A DNA stretch of 64,000 nucleotides from Carettochelys insculpta (Eukaryota > Chordata > Testudines > Carettochelyidae): NCBI RefSeq assembly GCF_033958435.1, contig NC_134145.1, positions 34,437,501-34,501,500 of the forward strand, read 5' to 3'. The position numbers and the translations under genes are program-made. The notes below the pieces were generated by a model. The model made no database searches. It worked only from the letters and a program-made list of their open reading frames with translations, and was not told where the DNA came from. Below, piece by piece: positions 11,723 to 23,623 of this stretch. How positions within the stretch are numbered: the stretch's first letter is position 1; each line of letters opens with the position of its first letter.

Positions 11723-12764
11723 AACCTGTATAATAGTTACTTACTGTTGAATTTTGCTTATCTGCCTGGCTTGCTACCTTTCATCAGAAACAACTGCTTA
11801 TCTTAAAGTTGAACACCACCAAAATTATAGGGAGCTTAAGGGCTGATTAGTTACTTGATTTCCATTGGCATCAATGAAAGCTGCAGGTGATCAAAAAACC
11901 AAAAAAGCCTCTGGAAAAAAGTCAGACCATGTCTTCATTCTTCTCAAAGTGCAACACATCTTTGCTAGTGTGTATAAGTGTTAAATAAAGACTGATGGAG
12001 GGTTACTTTTTCCCCCCCAAAATCAATCACAGCGTAACTTAGCTAAATGATTTAAACAGCATTTTCTTGAGTGAGCCATTGTACTTCTTCAGAAAGCACC
12101 ATAGACTTGCAGAAAGTTTCTGCAAACTGAGTAAGCTGAAATACCTAAAACTTTTTCCTCCTACATGCCTCAGTGGAGTAGCTTATAATAAAGTGCTAGG
12201 ATTCAAAAATCATGACAAAAGCATAGACTCCAGCAGGGAGATTTTTAAATTCTAAATAAGGATCACTTCCACAGAGAGCATTTGGTTAAGCACAAATGAT
12301 GACTATCATGGAGAAATAGTTGCAATGAATCCAAACGCCTACGTTGGCACAGTTAAAATTTTCACCAACAAAAAAATTGTTGTAGTTCTAAAACTCATGG
12401 TATGTGTAATTCAGACAATGCAACTCAAAATGGAAAGGAAGCTGGAGTATTTGGGGCATGGACTTATGATCAGTGAGATAGAAAACGTTCCACAAATGCT
12501 TGTCACAGTTCAGAGTCTATAGTTCAGAAAGAGCACCCATTTCCTGCACCCGTGCAGAGACATGAGCCTCTCTTTGGGCCAGATTATGACACTGATGTTC
12601 TGAACCCATATAATACAAAATAAATATATTTTTAACCAGGATATTTCTACAAAAGAAAGTTATTTGTCTCTTTTCTTACCAGAAAACAAGATATGATTTT
12701 TTTATACCATGGATAAGCAAAAAAATCTTTTTCACATTAATAAATGAAAAATCCTATAGAATAC

Positions 12765-14225
12765 TAGACCTGCAAGGAACCTCAAGAGGTCATTGAGTCC
12801 AGTCCAGTCACCTGCACTCAAGGCAGGACCAAACACCAATCTGGAACATCCCTGACAATTGTTTACCTATCCTGATCTACAATGGAGATTCCACAACCTT
12901 TCTAGGCAATTTATTCTTGTGCTTAACTTCCCTGACAGTGAGCAGTTTTTCCAAATGTCCAGACTATCTGTCCCTTACTGCAATTTCAGCCCATTGTTCT
13001 TGACTTATCAGAGTTCAAGGAGAATAACTTATCACTCCTCATAACAGCCTTTTAGGTACTTGAAACCTGCTATATCCCCTCTCAGTCTTCTCTTTTCCAG
13101 AAGAAACAAACCCAATTCTTTCCATCATTCCTCCTAGGTCATATTTTCTAGCTCTTTAAGCATTTTTGTTGCTCTTCTCTGGACCATCTAGAAATCTTTC
13201 TTGAAATGTGGTTCCCAAAACTGTACACAATACTCCAGTTGAGGCCTCATCAGTGCAGAATAGAGCAGAATTACTTCTCATGTCTTGTTTATGTCACTCC
13301 TGTTCATGCATCTCAGAATTCTGTTTGCTTTTTTTGTAACGTCATACTGTTTACTATATTTAGCATGTGGTCCACTATGACCCTAGATCCTTTACTGCTG
13401 TACTCCTTCCTAGATAATCACGTCTCGTTTTATAAGTGTGAAACTGGATTTCTCCACTAAGAAAAGAACACTTTGTACTTGCCCTTATTGAACTTTACCC
13501 TATTTACCCAAGACTATTTCTCCAGATCATTTTGCATTATAACCGTTTCCTCCAAAGCACTTGCAATCCCTCCCAGCTTGTAACATCCACAAACTTTGTA
13601 AGTGCATTCTCTTTGCCATTATCTAAATCATTGATAAAGATAATTGAACAGGACTTGTCCCAAAACTGATCCCTGAGGAAACCCACTTGTTATGCACTTC
13701 CACCATGACTGAACCATTGATAAATCTAAGGACGGTCATCCAACAGTTATGCACCCACCACATAGCAGTCCCATCTACGTTGTATTTCCCTAGTTTATTG
13801 GTAAGGGCATGCAAAACGGTATTGAATGCTTTTCTTAAAGTCTAGATGTACCATGTGTACCACTTCCTCCTTAACAGGTCTTATTATCCTACCACAAAAA
13901 GCTGTCAGGTTGTTTTGAGATGATTTTTCCTTGACAAATCCATGACGACTTATCACCTTGTCTGCCACATAGATTCCTTATTTGTGCCATCATCATTCCT
14001 GGCATAGAAGTTGAGCTAACTTGTCTTTCCTGGGTTGTCCTTATTTCCCTTTTATAAAAAGGCACCAGTTCCACTCTTCTGAAATCTCTCCTGTCTTCCA
14101 TGACTTTTCAGAAATGGTAACTAACCTCCTCAATCACCTCTGACCATTCTAGGATGCTTTTCATCAGGCCCTGGAGACTTGAAGGCATCTAACTTTTCTC
14201 AGTTATTTTTAACTTTCTTTTCCCA
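12765..14225 (-). mobile_element. Decayed CR1 LINE, minus strand
   Basis: The 3' tail lies at the left (reverse-oriented AGGTTCCTTGCAGGTCTAG region near 12770). Reading the minus strand leftwards from 14225 gives CR1 reverse transcriptase landmarks. The stretch near 14150-14180 encodes the SPGPDE-like start, 13620-13690 the PQGSVL-type region, and 13200-13260 the [12 protein letters not shown] region. Stops and frameshifts are frequent. It lacks the endonuclease and ORF1, so it is 5'-truncated. This is an older subfamily than the copy at 45597-50310. Confidence 0.65.
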
Positions 14226-14524
14226 TTTTAATGGGAGTTTAATTGTGTTAGTGAAATACATATTTGATCCAGACTATCTAGTAAGTATATTTTATAACAT
14301 TTATTCTGATACTTTTTGCTACAAACCAATAATTGTTGGGATGTTTTTGTTACATTGTAAAAATATATTGAAGGTTCCTGAAACTGAAGGAGGGAAGCCA
14401 AACACAAAGTTATCCTCCTTAAGATCCACTTGACCATAAGACAGCACACTGTAAACTCAACCACATGAAACATGGCTAGTGCATAAAGTAGAAAGATGTT
14501 ATGCACGCTAAAATACACAACTGT

Positions 14525-14570
14525 TTGTATATGTGTGTGTGTATATATATATAGATAGATAGATAGATCA
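14525..14570. repeat. TG/TA/GATA microsatellite
   Basis: Consecutive (TG)n, (TA)n and (GATA)n runs. The overlapping frames rich in IYIYI residues are artefacts of this repeat. Confidence 0.9.
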
Positions 14571-14738
14571 AAAGAACAATGATCACTATAACACTTAAGA
14601 GAGTAGGGGGAAAAATGGCATGAAGGTGCTCTACAACTGAGCATGCTGCACTGCAAACAAAAGGTATCAGCCTTCTGACTATTACCAGCCAAGGAGCGGG
14701 GTGCTGCATATGATGTCACTCCTAGGATGAGGCTACAG

Positions 14739-16642
14739 GGCTGCGTCTACACTACAGCTCCACTTCGAAAGGATGGCCTTCCAGAAGGCAACATCCACAT
14801 AGGCGGATGGGGAGCAAAGTTCTGACCCGCTCTTTCGAATGGCCCCCATCGCACTTTCAGAAGAGTGTGTGCATGTCCCAGGGCACTCTTTTGAAAGTAT
14901 AGGGGCAGGGTCGCATGGCAAATAAGCCCTTCCTGGGCTGCTGCCCACCATCCCTTTAAAGGGCCCCACATCCCAAGTCTCAGCCTGCACTCACTTGACT
15001 AGGCAAGCAGCAGGTGAGTGAGTGCAGGAGCACAACCCAGGACCCTATGGACCCCGAGCAGCTCCCTGCCCCACGCCCCAGTTGAGGCCATGGCTGGAGC
15101 ACTGGCTTCAATCCTGGCTGCTATGTGCCAGCAACTCTGGGTGGCCACCCTTCTGACCATCCTCAGGGTGTGACAGCCGCACCCGGTCCCCTCACCATCT
15201 GTGGAGCTTCACCACAAGCAGCAAGTGGTGGGACCAGAGGCCTGGGGTGATGACCAGTGGCTTTAGAACTGCCGGATGACCAACAGGACTTTCCTGGAGC
15301 TCTGCCACTGCATGAGGCTGGTGCTCCTGCTCCACAGAAGGGTAGCTATCACCCTCTGGAAACTGGCCACTGCAGACAGTCACCCATCCATCTACCACCA
15401 GTCTGGAGTGGGCAGGGCCACCCTTGGGGCCCTCCTCGATGAGGTAAGCCATGCCCAGGTCACACCTAGATCGTGTGCAGGGGGCACCCCCCACACGGGG
15501 CACCATCAGGAACTCGGGGGCAGGCCCTGGCAGAGGCAGGCATGCAGGGAGCAGAGGGCAAGTGCCCCAGGAAAGACTGCCCTGCAAGGGACAGGCAGGC
15601 ACGCTGCACCTCACCCCACACTCACAAGTGCTTGTCCTGTCTCTCCCCCGCCACCCCGCCCCACGTCATCCAGACCATCAACAGGGTCCTCCTGCAGCAG
15701 CTGATCTGCATCAGGGACCTGGATGACACCTTCCAGGTCTTCAAGGACTTGGGCTTCCCAAACTGCTTTGGGGCACTAGACAGCACACACATCACCATCC
15801 GGGCCCCAGAGCACAGTGGCAGGGCCTATGCAAATCCAAAGGGCTACCATGCTGTAGTCCTGCAGGTGCTTGTCAACACCCATGGTCACTTTCAGGACAT
15901 CTGGGTGGGCTGGTCCAGCCACGCTCATGACACCAGGTTGTTCTGGAACTCAGGGCAGGGCTGCTGCATGGCCGAGGGGACCTTCATCCCCTGGCAGGAG
16001 CTCCCCAGAGGGGACAAGACAATGCCACCCTGCATTGTAGCAGATGCACCCTACCGCCTGCAAGCCTGGCTGATGAGGCCATACATGGGACACATGCAGC
16101 CTAGCCAGAACCTTTTTAAACAGGTGGGTCCCCTGCAGGACTCCCCCCCCCCACATCCTTGGGGGGGTCCCTGGCATGGACAGGGGTCCAGGGTGCGAGC
16201 CATGGTACTGAGGAGCAAGGCAGGCTGGCTGGGGCCTCAGATCTGTCAGCATGCTGGAGAGCAGCACAGGTTCCCTGCTGCCTGCATACGCTCAGCTTCC
16301 TGCCTGAGGTTTTGTGGGCACCTGCTTCCTTAAACGTGGCCAGACACTGCAGCCACAGAGCTCCGCTTGTGCTGTGAGCGGTGCTGCTACCTGCCGACTG
16401 ATCACCACCAGGGAGGACTGCCTATTTTGAAATAGCCTTCTGGGGAGTGCCTATACTTGCTCTCTTTTGAGAGAATCTTTCAGAAGGTGGCACTCTTCCC
16501 ACCGTGGGACCAGAGGACCAACTGCAACCAGACAGCCCCATTCTTTTGAAGTTAATTTTGAAAGATCGCAGAGTGCACGTAGATGCTCCACAGATTATTT
16601 CAAAAGAAGGCCATCTTCTGACCTCAATTTCTAAATTCCTTG
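14739..16642 (+). mobile_element. PIF/Harbinger copy A, internally deleted
   Basis: Left end GGCTGCGTCTACACTACAGC, collinear with copy C. It carries the transposase gene. Near 16220 it jumps to sequence matching 44925-45300 of copy C, so the whole Myb-like second gene is missing. The right side stops at about 16642, before the terminal repeat. TTTAAAGGG (14955-14963) precedes the coding start, as in copy B and the miniatures, and may be the promoter TATA-like box. Confidence 0.75.
15046..16125 (+). pseudogene. Harbinger DDE transposase, copy A
   Basis: The start MDPEQLP at 15046 is shared with the other copies. Exon 1 (to 15443) ends DSHPSIYHQSGVGRATLGAL, the helix-turn-helix-like region. 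A donor GAG|GTAAG follows at 15444. Exon 2 (from about 15665) carries GFPNCFGALDSTHITI with the first catalytic Asp, HAHDTRLF, and VADAPYRLQAWLMRPYMG with the second Asp. The frame ends just after NLFKQ, so the segment with the catalytic Glu is lost. The acceptor AG has decayed. Family role: nuclease of PIF/Harbinger transposons, acting with the Myb-like partner. Inactive. Confidence 0.75.
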
Positions 16643-17040
16643 CAGCCAGCCCCAGCCCCACAAGGGCTGCTAACTGGCAGCTAACTGCCCCAGATGTTGG
16701 CCCTTTCAGCCTCATTCCTCTCCCAGGGCTGAGTTTAACCCTTCTTTTGCCAGAGTGGGGCAATCATCCCACTACAGGCCCCAAGAATTTTTTAAAAGGG
16801 TAAAATATTAAGCTGCTTATTCTAGGGGTCATCCCAGTTTGCCCAATGATAAAGAATTAAAGAGCACTTAAAATTCTCAAGAATGAGCCATGATGAAAGC
16901 AACAACAGTATGGAAAGGCCTGAGGAATACAGTTATAGCTGCCATGTAGTACTGCACGAGGCCCACTATTGCTGACGGAGATGCTCAGTAGTCTAACACA
17001 ACTGTTAGCTATCACAGCTCCAGACTGAACATCTCGGGGC
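16643..17040. other. Interval with no recognised gene or repeat
   Basis: Unique-looking sequence after the broken end of Harbinger copy A. Nothing recognised. Confidence 0.35.
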
Positions 17041-17104
17041 CAGGACTCTCATCCAGCAATACCTATGGTCCTTGATGGATGAGAGAGCACCTGGATGAGA
17101 GAGC

Positions 17105-17290
17105 CACAGATGGGGGGCCAGCAGCCCACGGCCTGGTCCAGCAGGCTGGGGGGGTTGAGCTGGGATGGGTGGTTGAAGTGGGCTGGGCCAGCAGTCCAGT
17201 TGCCCAGGGCCCAGTCCAGCAGGCTGGAGAAGTTGAGTTGGGCTGAGCCAACAGTCCCGGGGGCCAGAGGCCCAGGCCAGTCTGTAGCTG
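17105..17290. repeat. Short GC-rich tandem repeat, about 80-bp unit
   Basis: The block CCAGCAGGCTGG followed by TTGAGCTGGG/TTGAGTTGGG recurs about 80 bp apart (near 17138 and 17217), with related GGGCCAGCAG/GGGCCAGAGG segments between. About two units are present. It abuts the PLE fragment at 17320. Confidence 0.6.
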
Positions 17291-17319
17291 TGGCCCTTGG
17301 AGTTTTGGCTATACTTGCA

Positions 17320-17905
17320 AATCTACCTAGAGGAGACAGTTATACCATAAAAGACATCAGGAACGGTAATGTACAGAAGCCTGTGGGAGAACATTTAAAT
17401 CTTCCTGGACACTCAGTGGCAGATTTAAGGGTGACTGTCCTGAAACAAAATAATTTCAAAAATCAAATGCAGAGAAAAATCTCTGAGCTGCAATTTATTT
17501 GCAAATTTGACTCCATTAACCATGGATTAAACAGAGACTGGGAGTGGCTCACAGCTTACAAAGGCAGCTTCTCTGCTCTGGATGTTAATATCTCCCCATT
17601 AGACACTGACAAAGGTTCATATCCCCCTGTCTGATCTGACTTGTTTTTTCCTCTTTTGATAAGTACTGTTGATACTGAGCCATTTCCACCTTGCTGAACA
17701 GACCTTGTCAGCTCTGGCCCTCCCTTTTACTGGGACCCCACTCTTTAAATACCCCTCTGAAACCACCCTGCTACTCATGCATCTGATGAAGCAGGTCTTT
17801 ACCCACAAAAGCTTATGTTCCAAAATATCTGTTAGTCTATAAGGTGTCACAAGACTTCTTGTTGTTCTCGAAGCTACAGACTAACACAGCTACCTCTCTG
17901 ATGCT
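17320..17905 (+). mobile_element. 5'-truncated Penelope-like element, 3' end
   Basis: Encodes the C-terminal part of the PLE protein (DIRNGNVQKPVGEHLNLPG, then ELQFICKFDSINHGLNRDW). It ends with a stop at 17632 followed by the 3' UTR through CATCTGATGAAGCAGGTCTT and the tail CTACAGACTAACACAGCTAC. It is collinear with 57010-57550. About 20 bp between CCATAAAAG and GACATCAGG are missing compared with that copy, removing GIY-YIG core residues. Confidence 0.75.
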
Positions 17906-17998
17906 TGTCACCAGAAAAGTAGTTTCTTTGGCTGGTATAATTTTAGTTCCTCAAACAAAAGGAGCTATACCAACACAAGGACGATTAGCTGCTGAAGA

Positions 17999-18140
17999 AA
18001 AAGCTCATCTAGAGTGAAAACTCTATAGCTTATAAAAAGAAATCATTTACATAGCTATTGTGAGCACACTAGTCAGTCTAAACTGTCCCTGCAAACTGGA
18101 ATTTTAAGATCACTCTGATGAATAGCAAAACCTATTCACA
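17999..18140 (+). repeat. Direct repeat unit 1 (142 bp)
   Basis: Nearly the same sequence as 19142-19284. Both run from AAAGCTC through AAATCATTTACATAGCTATT to AGCAAAACCTATTCACA, with few substitutions. It has no terminal repeats or tail of a known mobile element. Confidence 0.85.
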
Positions 18141-18229
18141 TTTACATACTGATTAATAAAATTTTTACATGCTACATATTTATTTTCTTACACATGCTGA
18201 AAGGGTTTTGTTTTGTTTTGTTTTTTCAT

Positions 18230-18350
18230 ATGTACGTAACTGAAATTTCCTTTGGTTTGGATTACAGTAGATGAGTTGGTGGGCCCTGCTAATTGCTGGG
18301 ATGAAAAAGGGGGCCCAGCATAAAAAGTTTGCTCACCCCTGGTCTGTATA
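18230..18350 (-). mobile_element. hAT (Charlie-type) terminal fragment
   Basis: The right end reads AAAAAGTTTGCTCACCCCTG, the reverse complement of a typical hAT-Charlie start (CAGGGGTGAGCAAAC). A GGGCCCAGC-rich subterminal part lies to its left. I cannot place the opposite end. Confidence 0.55.
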
Positions 18351-19141
18351 ACTGTATCCATGGTGGGATTTTGGCTGGCATAATTAATGTTGACTAAGGG
18401 TGAGCCATTCTTAACTGACATAGTTATGCAGGAAAAGCCACTCTAACAATGTGCAAAGGCATTAGAGTAGACGCTAATTACATTTACTTACATACACCTT
18501 AGGGTTTCTCTGCACTGCTAGACCAGTTCTAAGTAGCCTTGGTATAAATGAGGAACTGGTGGTGAGCAAACACCAAGTCAGCTTGCTTCCTGCAGCAATG
18601 TCATCTTTCAGCATGGGACCATACATTTTTCAAATCACATCATGAGAGTCTCTGGACTAAATCCTCTGCAGGTGTAAAGTGGCATAGATCTGCTGTATTA
18701 AAGGGAACTATGCCAGTTCACTCCTGCAGAGAATCTAGTGCATTCTCGCATCAGACGCTTTTGTTACTTCTTTCCACTCCTACCATCTCTGTTCCAGGGG
18801 TGATTTCCATGTGAATGGATCTGTTGCTTTTATCTGAAGGGACTACACTGTTTAACCAGTTGCATCCCCATGAACTCATGCTGTCACAGACATTACACAT
18901 GCTCTTCAGTCTGAACTGAGACAAGTGTTTTTTGTCACAAAAGCTCAGATGAGATTGACCTAGTATCCATGCCAGTTTACTAGCAGGAATCTACAATATC
19001 AAGTAATTTATTGAGACAGCCCATTGACACATTCATTCACATATTCTAATCCTAGTTTAATTTACTTTACCATATCTGTTCACATCCTTAGTCTAAACTT
19101 CAGTTTCAGGTTTCAGTAGCCACCATGCTGACAATGTTTGG

Positions 19142-19284
19142 AAAAGCTCGTCTATGGAGTGAAAACTCAACAGCTTCTAAAAAGAAATCATTTACATAGC
19201 TATTGTGAGCAGACTAGCCAGTCTAAACTATCCCTGCAAACTGGAATTTTAAGATCACTCTGATGAATAGCAAAACCTATTCAC
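19142..19284 (+). repeat. Direct repeat unit 2
   Basis: Second copy of the block at 17999-18140, same orientation, starting 1143 bp downstream. Flanks differ on both sides. Confidence 0.85.
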
Positions 19285-19618
19285 AAACTGTGGAGAAACA
19301 TTAGCATGACACTGAACTCAACTTGCATGTGTTGGTCTGGACAATGTTCTATAATGTAAGATCTTACAAACTGCCACTCAGCATTTAAATACACGCTGCT
19401 GATTCACTAATCCCATTTGCAAATTAAAATTAAAGCTACCATTAATTGTAAGTGGGAGCCTTAACATCTTTCAAACTCCTGTGCCAGAAGAATTCAGTCA
19501 TAAAGAAATTATGCCTGTTTGATTTTACACATGCGTTTCTATTTTCCAAACATATCCACAAAGTAGTATCATAAACATCACAAACACTCCATCGTATGCT
19601 AGATCAAGGTTTCTTAAA

Positions 19619-19990
19619 GGCTGGGTCTACACTTGCCCCCAACTTCGAAGGGGGCATGTTAATGAGGGCCATGGGAGATTACTAATGAAGTGCTGCAGTG
19701 AATATGCAGCACTTCATTAGGCTAAATCTCCCCTGCGGCAACTTGGAAGTGTCAAACTTTGAAGTGCCGACATGCATGTAGCCATAGGCACTTTCAAGTA
19801 CCTACGCTACTTCAAAGTGCCTGCAGCTACGCATAAGCCGGTACCTCCAAGTTTGACACTTTGAAGTTGCCGCAGGGGGAGAATTAGCCTAATGAATTGG
19901 TGCATATTCACTGTAGCACTTCATTAGTAATTTCCCACCACCCTGATTAACATGCCCCCTGTGAAGCTGGGAGCAAGTGCAGACAAGCCC
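19619..19990. mobile_element. Harbinger-type foldback miniature element
   Basis: 372 bp with ends GGCTGGGTCTACACTTGC and GCAAGTGCAGACAAGCCC and AAA on both sides (3-bp duplication). The arms pair over most of their length, for example AGTGCTGCAGTGAATATGCA with TGCATATTCACTGTAGCACT. A right-half relative occurs at 35100-35302. No coding capacity. Confidence 0.75.
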
Positions 19991-20562
19991 AAACTGTGTT
20001 CTGAGGAACACTGGTGTTCCATGAACAACTCAAAGGTGTGCCATGAGCATTGGGAAGAATACACTGATGGTGTATATTTTCTGTTAATAAAACTAAATAC
20101 AATGTTACTTCTTCATTGCTATGATACCTGATTACATTATTTCTTATTGTTTTTACTGTATATGTTGCTGTTTGTTTTGAGGGGGGGTTGGTTTTTGGTT
20201 TTTGTTTTGGTCTGACAATAATTTTGTAAAGAAGAATTTCATAGGTGTTCCCCATAAAAAATTTGATTTGATGTTCCATGGTCTCAAAAAGTTTAAGAAA
20301 CACTGTGCTAGATTTGAAAATCCCTGAGTTTGGAGCCTGTGGGCAGTAAGCCAAAATACCTGGTACTAGTAGCATACTGAGACATTCATAAGGTCTGAAA
20401 GCAGCTCCATTTAATGTTTGTGAGAGGTGTGGACTGACAGCACTTGACAGACATTCTTTATTTAGCATCTGTGCACCTTTCCATGTCAAAATGACAATGT
20501 TTCTAAACTGGGATTTTAAATGATCAGCTCTAATAGTGAGGGGGTGGTTCAGTCTCCATGCT

Positions 20563-20690
20563 TGTTCAAGAGGAGTAGCCAAATTAGTCTGTATCTGCAA
20601 AAGTAAGGAGCAGTTCTGTGTCACCTTAAAGACTAAATATACTTATTTGAGCATAAGCTTTTGAAGGGAAAAAACCCTCAGTTGCATGTT
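20563..20690 (-). mobile_element. PLE 3' tail fragment
   Basis: Reverse-oriented tail: GTAGCCAAATTAGTCTGTAT followed by GTGTCACCTTAAAGACTAA and GAGCATAAGCTTTTGAA. This is the same order as the PLE ends at 57440-57550. Confidence 0.6.
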
Positions 20691-21281
20691 CATACTCATT
20701 CAGTTCACAGCCGCCATACAGAGACTTTTAGGATTGCTGCCAATTGTGATAAGGTTCTGAATCACAAAAAACCTATTATTCATTTGGAATGAGACTGAGG
20801 CCATTGAGGTTTCATATTTTGCAATTACTATTAAATGATCTGCAACACCATCGTGCCTAGGAATTCCAGTTAGAGACCAGGATCCCGTTGGAGCTGTACA
20901 AAACAGGAGCTTACATTTGTTTGGTTGGAAAATATCAATGACTGCCATCAATGGGACTGTTGATCTATGGAAAATCACAGACTTTTCAAGTTTATACTGC
21001 ACTTTCATTGTTAAAACTTTTGTCAGTCAATAACGTAGAAAGAAACCCACACTCTTGGAAGGACAAAAGTTTTAATGACAAAAAGAACCAGCAAGGACAG
21101 TATATTTTAAAGGAAAAATAAACAGCACTCATATACGGAATACCTACACATAAAAAATATTAAATCATGGAGATTCAAACAGACCTTATGGGCACCTGTC
21201 ACACTTCCAGTAAACAGCAGCTGCCTTTTTAAATTATGCTTCATAGCAAGGGTCCGATTTGCTGATACAAAGACTGAAACA

Positions 21282-21361
21282 AATGGCAAGCAATCCTGTA
21301 GCACCTTAAAGACTAACACAGTTATTTATGAAGTAATGAGCTTTCCCACTTCTGAAGACTG
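21282..21361 (-). mobile_element. PLE-family tail fragment, interrupted by CR1
   Basis: GGCAAGCAATCCTGTAGCAC, then CTTAAAGACTAACACAG and TGAGCTTTCCCACTTCTGAA. It resembles the arms of the dimer at 53562-53797 and stops where the CR1 at 21362 starts. Confidence 0.55.
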
Positions 21362-23412
21362 AACGTTTGTAAGACTGAAGCAAGCTATCCCGCTGCATAG
21401 GAAAGATAGAAAACATGGCAGAAGACTGCCTTGGCTTAACCAGGAGATCTTGCATGATCTCAAAATAAAAAAGGAATCGTATAAGAAATGGAAACTAGGA
21501 CAAATTACAAAGGATGAATATAGGCAAACAACACGAGCGTGCAGGAGCAAGATTAGAAAGGCTAAGGCACAAAATGAGCTCAAACTAGCTACAAGCATAA
21601 AGGGAAACAAGAAGGCTTTTTACAAATACATTGGTAACAAGAGGAAGACCAAGGAGCGGGTAGGGCCATTGGTCAGTGACAAAGGAGAAACAGTAACAGG
21701 GAATTTGGAAATGGCAGAGATGTTTACTGATTTCTTTGTTTCGGTCTTCACTGAGAAATCTGAAGGAATGCCTGACATAGAGAATGCTAGTGAAAAAAGG
21801 GGTAGGTTTAGAAGTTGAAATAAGAAAAGAACAAACTAAAATTTACTTAGAAAAATTAGATGTCTGCAAATCACCAGGGCCTGATGAAATGCATCCTAGA
21901 ATCCTCAAGGAGCTGATAGAGGAGGTATCTGAGCCTTTAGCAATCATTTTTGGAAAATCGTGGGAGATGGGAGAGATTCCAGAAGACTGGAAAAGGGCAA
22001 ATATAGTACACATTTATAAAAAGGGGAACAAGAATAACCCGGGAAACTACAGGCCACTCAGCTTAACTTCTGTGCCAGGAAAGATAATGGAGCAGGTCAT
22101 TAAAGAAATCATCTGCAAGCATTTGGAAGGTGGTAAGGGGATAGGGAACAGCCAGCATGGTTTTGTTAAAAACAGATCATGTCAAACCAATCTAATAGGT
22201 TTCTTCGATAGAATAACAAGCCTTGTGGATAAGGGAGAAGCGGTGGATGTGATATACCTAGACTTCAGTAAAGCATTTGACACGGTCTCACATAATATAC
22301 TTGTCAATAAACTACACAAACACAACTTAGATGGGGCTACTATAAGGTGGGTGAACAACTGGCTGGATAACCGTACCCAGAGAGTAGTTATTAATGGTTT
22401 TCAATCCTGCTGGAAAAGTATAACTAGTGGGGTTCCGCAGGGGTCTGTTTTAGGACCGGTTCTGTTCAATATCTTCATTAACGATTTAGATATTGACATA
22501 GAAAGTACGCTTATTAAGTTTGCAGATGATACCAAGCTGGGAGGGGTTGCAACTTCTTTGGAGGATAGGGTCATAATTCAAAAGGATCTGGATAAACTGG
22601 AGAAATGGGCTGAGGTAAACAGGATGAAGTTTAATAAGGACAAATGCAAAGTGCTCCACTTAGGAAGGAACAATCAGTGTCACACATACGGAATGGGAAA
22701 GGACTGCCTAGGAATGAGTACAGCAGAAAGGGATCTAGGGGTTATAGTGGACCACAAGCTAAATATGAGTCAACAGTGTGATGCTGTTGTAAAAAAAGCA
22801 AACGTGATTCTAGGATGCATTGACAGGTGTGTCGTGAAGAAGACACGAGCAGTCATTCTCCCGCTCTACTCTGCTCTGGTTAGGCCTCAGCTGGAGTATT
22901 GTGTCCAGTTCTGGGCACCGCAGTTCAGGAAGGATGTGGAGAAACTGGAGAGGGTCCAGAGGAGAGCAACGAGAATGATCAAAGGTCTAAAGAACATGAC
23001 CTATGAAGAACGGCTGAAAGAATTGGGCTTGTTTAGTTTGGAAAAGAGAAGATTGAGGGGGGACATGATAGCAGTTTTCAGGTATCTAAAAGGGTGTCAT
23101 AAGGCAGAGGGAGGGAACTTGTTCTTCCTTGCCTCTGAGGATAGAACAAGAGGCAATGGACTTAAATTGCAGCAGGGGAGGTTCAGGTTGGACATTAGGA
23201 AAAAGTTCCTAACTGTCAGGGTGATCAAACACTGGAACAAATTGCCAAGGGAGGTGGTAGAATCTCCATCACTGGAGATATTTAAGAAGAGGTTAGATAG
23301 ATGGCTTTCAGGGATGGTCTAGAAAGTGCTTGGTCCTGCCATGAGGGCAGGGGGCTGGACTCGATGGCCTCTCGAGGTCCCTTCCAGTCCTACTCTTCTA
23401 TGATTCTATGAA
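21362..23412 (+). mobile_element. 5'-truncated CR1 LINE with open RT frame
   Basis: It starts in the linker between endonuclease and RT and runs to the CR1 3' end. That end carries GGGGGCTGGACTCGATGGCC and the octamer tail TATGATTCTATGA. The 5' truncation fits normal target-primed insertion. Low decay indicates a fairly young copy. Confidence 0.85.
21450..23322 (+). pseudogene. CR1 ORF2 reverse transcriptase, one frame break
   Basis: The linker frame (21450-21818) carries [18 protein letters not shown], then [11 protein letters not shown]. The frame shifts once near 21800 to a 512-residue frame (21784-23322). RT motifs follow in order: [93 protein letters not shown] and [11 protein letters not shown] with FADD intact. 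The C-terminal region has [10 protein letters not shown] and [20 protein letters not shown]. The RT domain has no internal stop. The N-terminal endonuclease is absent, so the copy cannot move by itself. Confidence 0.85.
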
Positions 23413-23478
23413 AGGAGATCGTTATCAAACTGTGAAGTGAGGAGCTGAGGTTGCTGTAAGTTCTGTATTTTTAATGTA

Positions 23479-23623
23479 GGGTTAACATATTTGAACTTTC
23501 CAAAAAGAGGACACCCCTGAGAAGGAGTGCAAACACATTAATACAACATGAGTGGGTAGACATGGATACATATATATTCCCTCCCGGGGTGTCCTCTTTT
23601 TTTAATGTTCAAATATGGTAGCC
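23479..23623. mobile_element. Small inverted-repeat miniature element
   Basis: Left GGGTTAACATATTTGAAC plus AAAAAGAGGACACCCC is mirrored by GGGGTGTCCTCTTTTTTT plus GTTCAAATATGGTAGCCC. 145 bp, non-coding. Superfamily unassigned. Confidence 0.65.

Noticed and set aside
14228..14719. 163-residue minus-strand frame with YIYTH repeats
   Set aside because: It reads through a GATA/TG microsatellite and has no domain.
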